A DNA stretch of 64,000 nt from Parietaria judaica (taxonomy: Eukaryota; Streptophyta; Magnoliopsida; Rosales; Urticaceae), in the NCBI GenBank assembly GCA_954871525.1, contig OX940865.1, positions 22,676,420 through 22,740,419 of the forward strand, given 5' to 3'. Below are positions 24,177-35,461 of this stretch, in pieces. Numbering within the stretch: the first letter of the stretch is position 1; each line of letters begins with the position of its first letter. Below the pieces are notes generated by a model that was given only the letters and a program-made list of their open reading frames with translations, was not told where the DNA came from and did no database searches. The position numbers and the translations under genes are program-made.

Positions 24177-26343
24177 ATGGCGGCGGAGACGCTGACGCGA
24201 GGATCGGTCACGAGGATGTGCAGCCAGGAAGGGCTGAAGGAGGCCGGCTGGAATCCGGTGGTTCAGGTGACGGACCTGAGGGTCGTCAATGGCGCTGAAA
24301 GTGAAAGGTACAGAGTTCGGATCTCTGATGGAGTCAACTTCCAGCATGGCATGCTGGCCTCGCAGCTCAGCTGCCTCGTCGCCAGTGGCAGACTCCGGCG
24401 AGGCTCGCTCGTTCGTCTTCTCGAGATCGTCTGCGCTCCCGTCAAGGGGCGATTGTACGTTCTCTCTCTCTCTCTATCTCTCATCGATCGAGTTTGTGTT
24501 CGAACTGGACAGTTTAACGAGCTCGATTACTTTGACTGTTATGAGATTTTTAAGGCTAATAGTGGTAGAAGTATCTGATGTTTTTGTTTTCTGGTGTCAT
24601 TAATCAATATCTGTTATTGCGGCAAAAGTATCCAAAAAAGTCAAAGCAACTTGGTGTATTCTAAAGCTTTTAATGCGCTGATTAATGATTATCTATACTA
24701 AGCCCAAGGTTGTGAAGTTTGATTTTTCGATAAATTCCATATGCGTTTCTAATTTCTATTAATATTGAGGTTTTTTTGCATATATAACTCAAATCGTCAC
24801 TCTTTTTTAGATTTCTCATGCTAATTACTTCATTTTGAGGCATACATGTATAAACAACCCACAGTTAATGAAGGCATGTGAAAAAGCCAATCGATATCGA
24901 AGTTTTCACGCTTCTGGGTATTCAATCAGCGCAACCGAAAGCTTAGCCATATACTGCACTATTTTAAAGAAAGTTTGAGTACTTTTATCATAATTATTCC
25001 CAAATTTTTTAAGTTACACAGTAATTTACATTGTATATTTTTTTTTTTTTTTTGCTGAAGTTACTTTCTGCTGCAGGATCATTCTGATAATTAACATGGA
25101 GATGGTACGTGATGAATGTGATATCATTGGCCAACCTGTGCTGCTTCCTAAATCTGCAATTGCACAACCTTCAGCCAATGAGCCCGCGTCCGGACTGTCC
25201 GCTGAACGCCCGGGGATGGGTAGTACAGGAGGTCTTACATATCCGAACAGTGCAAGACATGGAGCAACGAACGCGCCTTCAATGTTTTCGGAGCCAGAGA
25301 CCGGTGATAGGTCATACAACCATCCGAAGATAGGAAGTGGAAACCCATCAACGGTAACCGGATCATACACCAATCAGAACTTAGGAACCGGGAACTCAAC
25401 GCCCGTAAGTCTGCCGTATAACGGTCAGAACCGGGGATTGTTCAATCCTAGACCAGAGGTTTACCATCGTGCACCTCAGCTTCCGTACCAACAGACACAA
25501 CCGATGCACAGTAACGAAGGACCGATAGCCAAAAATGATGCTCCGGCAAGAATAACACCTATTACCGCGCTCGATCCCCGCCAGGGCAGATGGACAATTA
25601 AAGCTAGAGTGACGGCGAGAGGCGAGCTCAGGCACTACAACAATCCAAACGGTGACGGGAAGGTTTTCTCTTTCGATCTTCTCGACGCAGAGGGTGGAGA
25701 AATTCGTGCAACTTGCTTTAACGCCGTGGCTGATCGGTTCTATAATCAGATCGAAATTGGTAAAGTTTATATAATCTCCAGAGGTAGTTTAAAACCCGCG
25801 AAGAAAAACTTCAACTACCTCCGTAATGATCAAGAGATTTTTCTCGAGAACGCATCAGTCGTGCAACTGTGCTATGAGGACGACGACTCGATCCCGCTTG
25901 TGCAATTCCATTTCGGTTTTATTAGGGACATTGAGGAAATGGAGAACAATTACGTTGTGGATCTGATCGGTGTCGTCTCGTCAGTTGGCCCTGCAGGTTC
26001 TATAACGAGAAAAAACGGGTTAGAGACTCGCAAAAGGGTACTCCAATTAGAAGACACGTCAGGCCGAAGTGTCGAGCTAACTCTTTGGGGAAATTTCTGC
26101 ACCGCCGAAGGGCAAAGACTGCAAAACATGTGTGATTCCGGGTTATCCCCGGTTTTGGCTGTAAAGTCTGCCAGAATATACGAGTTCAATGGAAGATCAG
26201 TGGGGACGATTGCGTCAAGTCAGCTGTATGTTGAGCCGGAGTTTCATGAAGCGCATATGCTTCGAGAATGGTTCGAAAGGGAAGGGAAGAATGCCCCGTC
26301 GATCTCCATCTCTCGGAAAGCCGGAAGTTTGGGCAGAAAATAG
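24177..26343 (+). CDS. RPA70-type replication protein A subunit, C-terminally truncated
   Basis: Two exons (24177-24454 and 25077-26343) encode 514 residues. Residues 1 to about 105 form the RPA1N domain (TRGSVTRMCSQEG, VVQVTDLR, SDGVNFQHGMLASQL), which binds checkpoint and repair partners. A Ser/Asn/Pro-rich linker follows. OB fold DBD-A lies at about 253-364 (RWTIKARVTARGELR, FSFDLLDAEGGEIRATCFN) and DBD-B at about 374-494 (VDLIGVVSSVGP, LQLEDTSGRSVELTLWGNF, FNGRSVGTIASSQL). These are the main ssDNA-binding modules. The protein stops at SLGRK, just after DBD-B. Canonical plant RPA70 is around 600 residues or longer and continues with DBD-C, which carries the zinc-binding site and joins RPA2 and RPA3. 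I find no DBD-C coding sequence before the next gene at 27032. It could be a truncated paralogue, still able to bind ssDNA but impaired in trimer assembly, or a young pseudogene. Confidence 0.85.
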
Positions 26344-27031
26344 TACTTAATATTGATTGGCGTGGCGGGACTTTCGGGATCGTAGTTTGGCCTACGGATG
26401 CCGAAAATTGTCTTATGTTAAAAAATACATTATCGAATCTAAAATGTAGAAAAGATACTCAGGAGAAAAAAGTTATGAATTTTGTGAACAATTTTAATTT
26501 TTTTTGCAAAAGCCACTTAATTCATGCGCACATACATGCACGAGGGTCATCGAGTGATTGAATATAAACAAATCAAATATTTATATATTAAGCAAATGTG
26601 TTTTTTTTCTTCTGATTTTTTAGGGGATTACTCTTCAGTTTCTATACGCTTTATTTTTTATTTTACAAAAAAATATCGAATTGGATAACAACAAAAAGTA
26701 CGTCTTCAGCTGTTCTGAATTTTGATTTCAAAATTTAAATCCTTATCTATAAAATTGACTAAAATCGACTAAATACTACTAACTAAAATCAAATTTCGAT
26801 TTCGGAATAATAAAAAAGTAAACTCATGCCTAATTACATTTTTTTTTTGCGAAGTTTAATTAATTAATTATATATTTTTTTTCTACCTGACTTTCCAGGG
26901 AATAATAACAGTAGACAAAAATAAAAAATAAAAAAATCAAAATCAAAAGGCGAAGAAGAAAGAATCGAGTCACCGAGAATCCCCGAGAGACAGACAGAGC
27001 GAGAGATTTCTGGTCTTCCTTCGCCGAGAAG
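26344..27031. other. Intergenic spacer between RPA70 and UBAC2-like genes
   Basis: AT-rich, with no coding segment; in particular no zinc-finger or OB-fold sequence that would complete RPA70. An AG-rich leader (about 26940-27031, cgagagacagacagagcg) precedes the next start codon. Confidence 0.6.
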
Positions 27032-30000
27032 ATGAACGGAGGACCCTCTGGTTTCAGTGAGTTTCCATCAATCCATTTCGTCTCGAGACCACTTCTGTGT
27101 GATGATCCCTTTTTGTTTGAATTCGAGTTTTTGTGTGATCTCTTTTCGTGGCAGACAATGCTCCGGTCACGAGGATCTTCGTCGTGTGCAGCGCTTTGTT
27201 CACCGTCTTCTTCGGGATCCAAGGCCGTTCCGCCAAGCTCGGTCTATCTTATCTGGTACTTTTGTGAAATTTAATCTAGTTTAGTCTTCTTTTTGGGTTG
27301 AGCAGAGTAGTTTAGGCTTTAGGGCTGATTTTGTGTTTCATGTAAGAATGGGGTTTTGAATTCTTGAGATGCAATTAGAATGGGATTTGTGCCAACTGAG
27401 ACTAATCCGAGCGGGTTTGTTTCCGAATTGCAAATTATCGACTTTGGTTTTCTGTCTACAATGGATTTACTTTACTGCTTTGAAGTTCTCAATGAGTTTA
27501 TAAGTCGGGACAAATCCCGGTAATTATTAAGTGTTTGTCTGCTCGAGTGAGATTTTTCAGTTTCATAGCTTTATGATTGTACCCCAAATAGCTGCTTTTT
27601 TTTTTTTAATTCTTAATCGTTCTTGTGTTAGTACCGATAGAGCTCATTCAACAATGTACCTATGCTTTTCCGTGTGAGAGTTAAACTCGAATATATATTT
27701 CGATCCTTGCGTTGGCTTAGTAACAATATACCTCTTTTCTGTTGATTTAATTGCTTGATGACGCATCGTTAATTCTTGATGTATAGCATTTGTATTATCT
27801 AATATTAAACTCTTTTACGGTCGTGCCAATCCATCTCTAACGTCATTCTTCTACTAGAGATGATATATATATATATCTAATGATAGTTTACTGATTAATA
27901 GAAAAGTATGGGCTCGTGATGGTTATTTGTATACGATTTTATAGTATAGGGATTATATATCGCTACCCGGTAATGACCCAAAGTGGACATCTATGACTTT
28001 AGGCTATAGTACCGTGAAACTTTGAACCTTAATTTATCTGTTTAGTTTCAAATCAGGCAGGATTTATTATTGTTTTCATCTTACCTCGTACTTTTACATG
28101 TTCGTGACAGGATATATTTGGAAAATTTCGCATCTGGAAGTTGATCATGTCAGTTTTTTCCTTTTCGTCTACGCCGGAATTGATGTTTGGGCTGTATCTC
28201 CTATATTATTTCAGGGTCTTTGAGAGGCAGATTGGTTCCAATAAGTATTCGGTGTGTAATAATAATAGTATGGTTGATTACATTATTCAATATTTATTGC
28301 TTTTCTTGATTATTCTATACATGTAGTTGATATTAAATTAAATTTAATCATGCTATTATGTATTACACATTTCGTAATAGCTTCTATCTACTAGGTATAT
28401 ATATATATATAAATACATATGGCATTGTTTTTCAGTCCCTTATTTACTAGGTTTAACATAATGCAGGTCTTTGTTATGTTCTCTATTTTGGTCTCGTTGC
28501 TCTTCGAGGTTCTCGTGCTTGCATACCTTAAAGGTAAGTGTTACTGTTTATGGAATGTGTATTGTTGCGCGTCAGACATAATTACATTTCTTACTTACCT
28601 CTCCACTCTATGGGATCTAAGGTGCACTAAATTGAAAAAAGAAAAAAAATTGTGCACCTTCTGATCTGATACTTTTTGTATGTGGTCTTCTTGTACACGA
28701 TTTTTAATTTTTATGTATAAATTGTCATCATTTTTCTTTTCTTTCTGCAGACCCAGCAGCGAACCTTGTCACATCTGGCCCTTACGGTCTTATTTTTTCA
28801 TCGTTTGTGCCATTTTTCTTTGACATTCCAATCTCTACACGTTTTCATGTCTATGGAATGCACTTCTCTGATAAAACATTCATATACCTAGCTGGTCTTC
28901 AGGTAAGACAAAGTAGAGTTACTGCAATAATGAAATATATAACTCTTTGTTTTATTGGAAATTGTTTGTTTTCCACCGTTATCGGAGTTTAATTTTCGTC
29001 TCTCTACCTCATGTAGCTTCTCCTATCATCCTGGAAGAGATCAATGTTACCGGGTGTTTGTGGTATTCTAGCTGGTATCCTATACCGCCAGAATTTCTTG
29101 CGGATTCGAAAAGCCAAGGTTTGTGCGTTATTTTTTTTATTATTGTTAATCACGTTTGGTAGTGAATCCGTTATCATCTGCTTGTGTTAAGGCGTCATGT
29201 TTTTTTTATATATATAAAAGAACTAGAGAAACTGCGTTAATCTGAGAGACTAATTTACGGGAATAATTATTTGCTGCTTTATTCTCATTCACTTTGGGTC
29301 CATCAAATAGACCAAATCATTATGCTACGGCCTAAAAATTGTTCTCCTAACAGGATTTTTTCCCCAAATCTTCACCAAGCCTTATTGAAAGATATTAAAC
29401 TTGTGAATGATTATTAGCTTTAGCTCCCTTAAATAGAGCAAGGATTTACAACCTAATTGGTTGGTGCCAAATGCTAAAACATAATTTAGAAAATAAAATA
29501 ACAGAATTAAATAACAAGAGTAACAAACTTATTAATTTAAACGTAGTTAAATAACAATACACGGGATTAAATATTACTAATGTTATGAATGTAACAAAGG
29601 GACGGACCATAGGTAATATCGAAATTGTCGTCTCCTTTAGAGTAAAAGTAACTTAGCTTAGAGTAGTTTTGTGACCTTATTTTTTCCATTATCTATCAAA
29701 CTCGACATTCGTTGAGTTAATTAGTTTGAATTCTAAATATCTCACTTTGACCTATGATGTAGAGATTGACAAGATCATGTTTTTCTCAACAGTTTCCAGA
29801 GTTTATTCATTCCTTCTTTTCGCGATTTTCTTGGCCATCCTTGAGTCCACCTGCACCACCAGCTAGGAGTAGTGCATCATCATTTGCCGCTCGCCCTGCG
29901 GAGGCAAGTATCTTTCTGGATTGCTTAAATATGTAACAGTCTGATAGGAATCGAGATATAAAATAAACACGAACCAACGAGAATTCACTCAAGAGACGGA

Positions 30001-30862
30001 TTCCCAATATTTTGATTGAATAAAAAGAATTGGATAACAAATGTAGAACCATTCTTTGAGCTATAGGCAAAAAATGACACTTTTAAGATTCTTCTTTTTT
30101 TCCTCTTTTTATTTTTATTTTTATGACTAGGTATTTTCTAAGGAAACTATAAGCATGGCTTAATTTTAAGCCGTGCTCAGTTGGCATACTAGAATTTTGG
30201 AGAAAATTAATCATAAATGTATTAGCATGTCCGTTGCATGTGTTTGAAATTTGGCGGATCCAGTACTTAAGTATCAAGAGGGGAATTTCTTCTATTTATG
30301 AGTAGCGGGAAAATATTTTAGAAGAAATAAAAAATGGCAGCAAGTTGCCGTGTAATATAAAAATTTCGGGTACTTTAAAATAAATATGGGATTAGGGTTT
30401 CTAATCCTAGATATTGAAGCCTGATCTAGATTTCACTGTCATATTTGATTAGTGGAATATTCCTATGGAAGTAGGACTCGGGGATGATTTTCGGGCCTAA
30501 TTCTCTAATTAGAGACCGGGGCTAGTTTATCAATATAAAATTCTTCTCTCTTGGATATTTATTCCGACTTCTATCACATAGCTTATAGTACTTAAATAAT
30601 GATTAATTTGAATTTTTTTATGTTTCCGAAATTGTTTCTGGTATCGATTTGTTTAGTAACTCACTGAATGATTCTTCATATTTCCCTTTTTCAGAGACAG
30701 TATGTTCCACCTCCACCCTCTGCAACAGAGCCCTCCGAGGATTCAGTCGCAACTCTAGTGTCGATGGGATTTGACCCGAGCAACGCCAGACAGGCACTGG
30801 TGCAGGCCAGAAACGACGTCAATGTGGCCACTAACATCCTTTTAGAAGCGCAAGCCCACTGA
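27032..30862 (+). CDS. UBAC2-like rhomboid-fold protein with C-terminal UBA domain
   Basis: Eight exons: 27032-27056, 27155-27255, 28111-28251, 28467-28533, 28751-28902, 29017-29118, 29793-29903 and 30695-30862, giving 288 residues. The protein has several hydrophobic segments ([85 protein letters not shown]) in the layout of the derlin/rhomboid-related UBAC2 family. The C-terminus is a UBA domain (about 248-285, with MGF at 257-259) that should bind ubiquitin. I see no rhomboid GxSG serine, so it is probably not a protease. Animal UBAC2 acts at the ER membrane in ERAD; a similar role here is inferred. Intron 7 appears to use a GC donor (GAG|GCAAGT), because every GT donor available in exon 7 leaves the wrong phase. 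The 3' end of the gene is duplicated at 36684-37523. Confidence 0.87.
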
Positions 30863-31502
30863 TCCCAACTTCAAATTCGGGAAACGAAGTTCATACTTAC
30901 TGGCAATGGCGGATCGGTCAGACAATTTTGCTCGATGTGAGGATCCAATCCGTATGCTTGCTTTCTTTTTAACTTACTGTTTAGGTTCTTATTTGTAGCT
31001 CAACTAAGTTACATCTAGAGATTGTTTAAAACCCTAAAATATTTGAAGTACGTGTATAATTTTTATACCATGTTGGCTATTTGGAGGACCAGATGTACAG
31101 TTCCTAATTGATTGGTTGCAGAAGATTGTTGAACAACCTCCGGATTCAGTTTCGGTTTCGGTTTCTGGTAGTTTTTAGTCTGTCTAGCCATTCCTGTCAG
31201 GCTACTTTCTTGGTTTCGAATATGGTTCCGATTTCGATTTTGTATGTAGGAATACCTTTTTTTTTTTAACTAATCTACTTTTATCATGAATCCAAAATTT
31301 CATCACTTTTTTCCAAACAAAATGTAGGAAGTTTTTAAATTTATTTTTTTAAATGATTGATATGTAAACATTTATACTTACAAATATAATTTTTTTTCGT
31401 ACAAAACATGCATGCTTCAGCCTGGGTTATGATTAGGTCGTTTTTGCATTTGAAAAACTGGAGGCACTATTCTGTTCATAAACACGGTTTTATCAAACAA
31501 AA

Positions 31503-31536
<34 letters not shown>

Positions 31537-31732
31537 TCATAGATACAATATATTCAAATCCCAAGCCATTGGGTCAAAGCTAACCAAGCTCAGAGATACT
31601 TAAATCCCGAATCCGGCCGAGCTTATTGAGCCTCCCACGGCCCAGCTTCACGCAAATTCTTCACAGAAAATGAGAAGATTCCATTTCTTGGCGTACAAGT
31701 TATCATAGACATTCGAGCAACAATTTCGTAGT
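30806..31732. repeat. Source copy of a segmental duplication (UBAC2 3' end)
   Basis: From inside the last exon of the UBAC2-like gene through its 3' flank to the tail of the BAHD pseudogene, this sequence recurs in direct orientation at 36684-37523. The copy has many substitutions and small gaps. An (AT)n tract at about 31506-31532 is absent or reduced in the copy. Confidence 0.85.
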
Positions 31733-31831
31733 GATGCTCAACGTGCTTCCGCCTATGATAGAGATAACAATGCAGACCGAACATGTGAAGTTGAATAGAA
31801 GTGATGAGCAAAGAGAGTTTCAAAAGGGAGA
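30863..31831. other. 3' flank of UBAC2-like gene and of the BAHD pseudogene
   Basis: No independent gene is seen. The region holds the UBAC2 3' UTR, an AT microsatellite and the sequence beyond the BAHD stop codon. Confidence 0.55.
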
Positions 31832-33148
31832 CTAGTGAATGAATTCTGGATCGTCTGCCAAAGCCCGAAAAGTCTCCGGCGAGAGGGTAGCTTCGAAGTC
31901 TACGCTCCCTTGGACGCCCCCTTGAAACACAAACAACGCTCCCTCTAGGGCGTGTCCAGTTCGCACAGCCTGAGGCTTCCCCCACCCAAAATCGTAGCCG
32001 TACACGTCGAAGTGCGGGGATCCACCCGTGACCAGCAAGTTGGGTGGTATTTTCGACAAGTCCAGTGGCGGCGGACACTCCCCTGCGCTAACAAAGAAGA
32101 ATTTTCTGGCCTCCTCCGGGGTTTGAGCAGCGATCTCCTTGTTGATTTTCCACGCTGCTCAACCCATCCCACGCTCGAGAAGCTCGCCTGCCGTTGATGT
32201 TATCATTATGGTTCGGACCGCGGTGCCGATGTAGGCTTGTGGAAGCGCACCCTGCAGGTGCAGCCATGGTCTCAGGCTGACCGGTATCACATAGGCACAT
32301 TCCTCGGCGTTGCGGAGAGTCCGGGAGCGAGTTATGCATACCCAGAGATGCGCCATGAGCGCCTGCAGCGACGAGATTTCGCGGTCGGCAGCGCAGCTCT
32401 TCGGCTCGGCTGCATTGGCTTTTGCTTTCAGCTCTGAGATTTCCTGCTTCGAGAAATGGAGCATCCTTCGTTGCAGCGGCGCGCTCTGTAGGAGCTTCGC
32501 CGAGGCTTCGCTGGGACAGAATGGGACGCGAATAGGGGAGTCGAGGGGCTGACGATCGAAGTGGAAGATACTCCGCCGCGAAATGGTGGCGTCGTCTCCA
32601 CGGGAGAGCTCGGTCCAGAGGCTGACGAAGTCGCAGAAACTCGTCCCGTCCCCGGCTCAATGGTTAGGGCTGGCTGCCACGAACACTCCATCGGCCAGGT
32701 CGGTAACTTGCACGGCAAGCAACGGTAGGTCCGAGCTCGCAGCTTGGTGGTTCGCAACGTTGGGCAATGGAAACAACTCGGTTAGGAGTTCCTCCGTTAA
32801 AAAGTCCGGGTTGAGGACATCTGCCACTGCAACGGTGTTGACGGCTTCGGCGTGGACAAAGGTCGCACCGGCGCCGCTGCACGCGATACTGAAGGAAGGG
32901 ATTCCGGTGGCGACGAGGCGGCCTGCAAGCGGGTAGAGTCGGTCCAAAGCCTGGGAGAGAGCTGCCTTCAAGTGCTCGACATGGTTCTTATTGGGTTTAC
33001 CAAAGAGAAGACCTTTCCGAATGTACGGAAACAACAAAAACTGAACGTCGCTGCAAGTCAGCTCAATTCTCTTATTGAAATCAGGATGGCCGTCGCCGCT
33101 CGCCGGTCGGACTGTGGTCGTCGATATTAGATTGGTCAACCCAGCCAT
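31832..33148 (-). pseudogene. BAHD acyltransferase pseudogene with two in-frame stops
   Basis: Read from the ATG at 33148 the frame aligns end to end with the intact genes at 50162 and 54421: STTTVRP start, IELTCSDVQFLLFPYIRKGLLF, LYPLAGRL, SGAGATFVHAEA and a C-terminal VYGYDFGWGKP. It is broken by TGA at 32657-32659, inside the catalytic HxxxD motif directly after the histidine, and by TGA at 32159-32161, where the relatives have a Trp codon. No frameshift is seen, so the whole reading frame is otherwise preserved and the loss is fairly recent. The gene is intronless. Family members transfer acyl groups from CoA thioesters to alcohols or amines in the cytosol. A truncated peptide from this copy could not be catalytic. 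Confidence 0.9.
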
Positions 33149-33249
33149 GGTAACGCCAAGCTCCAACCTTTGATGATGAAGGAATAGAAAATATAACTTA
33201 TAAGAGACACCAACCAATTTCTCTTCCCATAAAATGCTCTATTCGCCAT

Positions 33250-33259
33250 CTATATATAG
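33250..33259 (-). promoter_or_regulatory. TATA box of the BAHD pseudogene
   Basis: On the minus strand ACTATATATA lies about 100 bp upstream of the pseudogene start codon. The core promoter thus seems to have outlived the coding frame. Confidence 0.45.
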
Positions 33260-33831
33260 TTTTACAACCACACGGTGCCGGTACCACTTCGCTACAGATC
33301 TCTCCAAAGGTTGACCAATAGTTCAATATATATAGCTTTACGAATAGTATGACTACTTACCGTGCTTAAATTTGGTAATGAAGAGTTGGTTACGTCTCCC
33401 GATGCTTTAGAACATTCAATTCAACATTAGAGTTTCGTGTCGTGTTCGTGTCGTGTCTTAAACGTTATTTTACTTACTTTATATAGATTGACTGGTCCCA
33501 TTTACTATCCTATATTATAATAAGTACTACAGTTCTTGATATTAGTAACATGTATAAAACTATCATTATTTATTATTATTATTATTATTATAATTAAATT
33601 TCACATGTAATAAGTACTATTTGTTTATCTTTTATTTTTACTCTCATATTTACTTACAAATTTTTCAAACACACAAAATATGTTTGAAAAATTAAAATGG
33701 TAAATTTTTACAAGTCTCTGTTTGGTTATGTTTTCTAAATTCAAATTCTAGAAAACAATATAGAAAACATGTTCAATTCACCTAATGAATATATTTTTGC
33801 CTAATATTTACGGTTTTAATAAGAGAAATTA
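33260..33831. other. Anonymous AT-rich spacer
   Basis: No gene is seen. It includes an (ATT)n tract at about 33567-33590 and AT-rich sequence upstream of the BAHD pseudogene. Confidence 0.5.
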
Positions 33832-35148
33832 TAGTAGATAACCATCCTTTAACGTTTAAATTTATGTTTTTCAAACGTGTGGTTTTAATTATTAAAATAG
33901 TTAATCAGGATGATGTGGCATTGGAAACTAATTTCTCCGTACCAAAATTGCCCTTCAACCTATTAAAATTTGATTTTTATTTTTATTTTTAAATTTTTAT
34001 TTTTATTTTTTATTACTTATGCATGATTTTAGGAATAATTTTGAACCAAATTTAAAATGGTATACCCAAAATCATCGCTCTTTTTCCTCCATTTTCGCAA
34101 CTCTCTCTCTCCTTGTTTCTTTCGCATCAAGAACTTCAAACACTCATAACTCCCTATCTGAAACTCCGATTGACACAAATTTGGTACCGTTGGAAAGGTC
34201 TTGACAAGACGATGCTATTGATAGGTAGATTGTGACCATAAGTTGCAGGTTGTGATCAGAATTATCAAGGTAAGTTCCGGTTGCACGATTTAAGATTTAT
34301 CCCAAAAGAGTTCGATTTTGAAAGAAAAAAAAAATTAACACCGGATTCATGTTCAGGAGGTCTTCTAGTGCTTGGTGGAGGTGTTCCGCGCCATCGCTCC
34401 GTCATCCAAGGCCACAGGTCGCCGGAGTTTGTCTCCGATCGTGAAATTGGATTTAGGATTTTGAAGCCCTTGCCAAGGAGATTAAAACCCCTTAATTAAT
34501 TTCACAATCCGATTTCCGATAAGCTTCAATTTTTTCGGATTTCCTCCTTTGGTCCCGCCAAACTTGGCGCTCGTTTTCTATATCGATTTTATTTCTTGGA
34601 GTATGATTAAGAATGTCACCGGCTATGGTGGCGTGTTAACGAAAATCGTATACGATGGGGACGGTTGGGCTACTCCAAGGGACGAAGTTTTTTATTTTTA
34701 TTTTTTTTATTTGTGTTAATTTTGTATTTGTTCGTGTTAATATGCATGTTAAATCGTGTATATGTATGTTAATTCGACTTGTAAATGTATGTTTATTGGT
34801 TTATTCGTATTTATTTGTGTAAATGTATGCTGATTCAAATTGTTAATTTGGTTAATATTTTTTAAAATTATTTTAAATTATTAACATGGTTAATTTGAAT
34901 AAATGTTTCTAAAGAAATTTAAATTTTTATTTCAAAAAGTGAAACAAAAAAATGTTTTTTAAATTTAAATTTGAAATGTATTTTTAAATTTGGAATTCAA
35001 ATATTTGTTTCCTAATTTATTATTTTATTAATTTTTTTTAAATAAAATAAGTTCGTATTAATTATTAAAATAAGTTTAAATAAATTTATTAACTCAAATT
35101 TTAATATTATTTATTATTTATTATTTATTATTAATAATAAGGGTAAGT
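33832..35148 (+). mobile_element. Non-autonomous DNA element, copy 2 (1.3 kb)
   Basis: It starts 'agagaaattatagtagataa' and follows the same order as the element at 13737-15079, which lies in the opposite orientation. Shared parts include a segment near 33920-34000, the GC-richer centre (34080-34500), and the A/T-rich tail ending in '...taataataagggtaag'. Divergence is considerable and this copy lacks the last ~100 bp of copy 1, so it is truncated. It abuts, and seems to interrupt, the gag-like relic at 35149. Confidence 0.6.
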
Positions 35149-35461
35149 TTAATGGCTCATTTGCATCACCTCGTAACATTATTCTCGTAAGGAAAGTGTC
35201 TTTATACCATTTAAAGTCACTTAACTTTTTACAATTTAGTTTTGGAAGAAGCTCAACATTTTTATCCTTCATTATGGTAGGATCACAGAAATCTTGGGAT
35301 TGAACTAGTGAAACTTCTTCTGTTGACGCTTCATTCATATATGCCCAAGAAGTAATGGCTTGTTTGGACTTACCTCGATCTTTTCGTTTCCCTTTTGTAG
35401 TCATATTGGAAACAACAGAGATGCTACAAGAAAGATAGAATATATAAACAGAGAGATACAA
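35149..35461 (-). pseudogene. Retroelement Gag/coat-like fragment
   Basis: The minus-strand reading contains a Lys-rich stretch (TTKGKRKDRGKSKQ) and a segment KLSDFKWYKDTFLTRIML that resembles the capsid-type region of plant reverse-transcribing elements. It ends abruptly at the edge of the element at 33832-35148. Whether it came from an LTR retrotransposon or from an old endogenous pararetrovirus cannot be settled from about 100 residues. It is a short, non-functional relic. Confidence 0.35.

Noticed and set aside
26268..26561. 97-aa ORF as a possible continuation of RPA70
   Set aside because: It is out of frame with RPA70 and has no OB-fold or zinc-finger residues.
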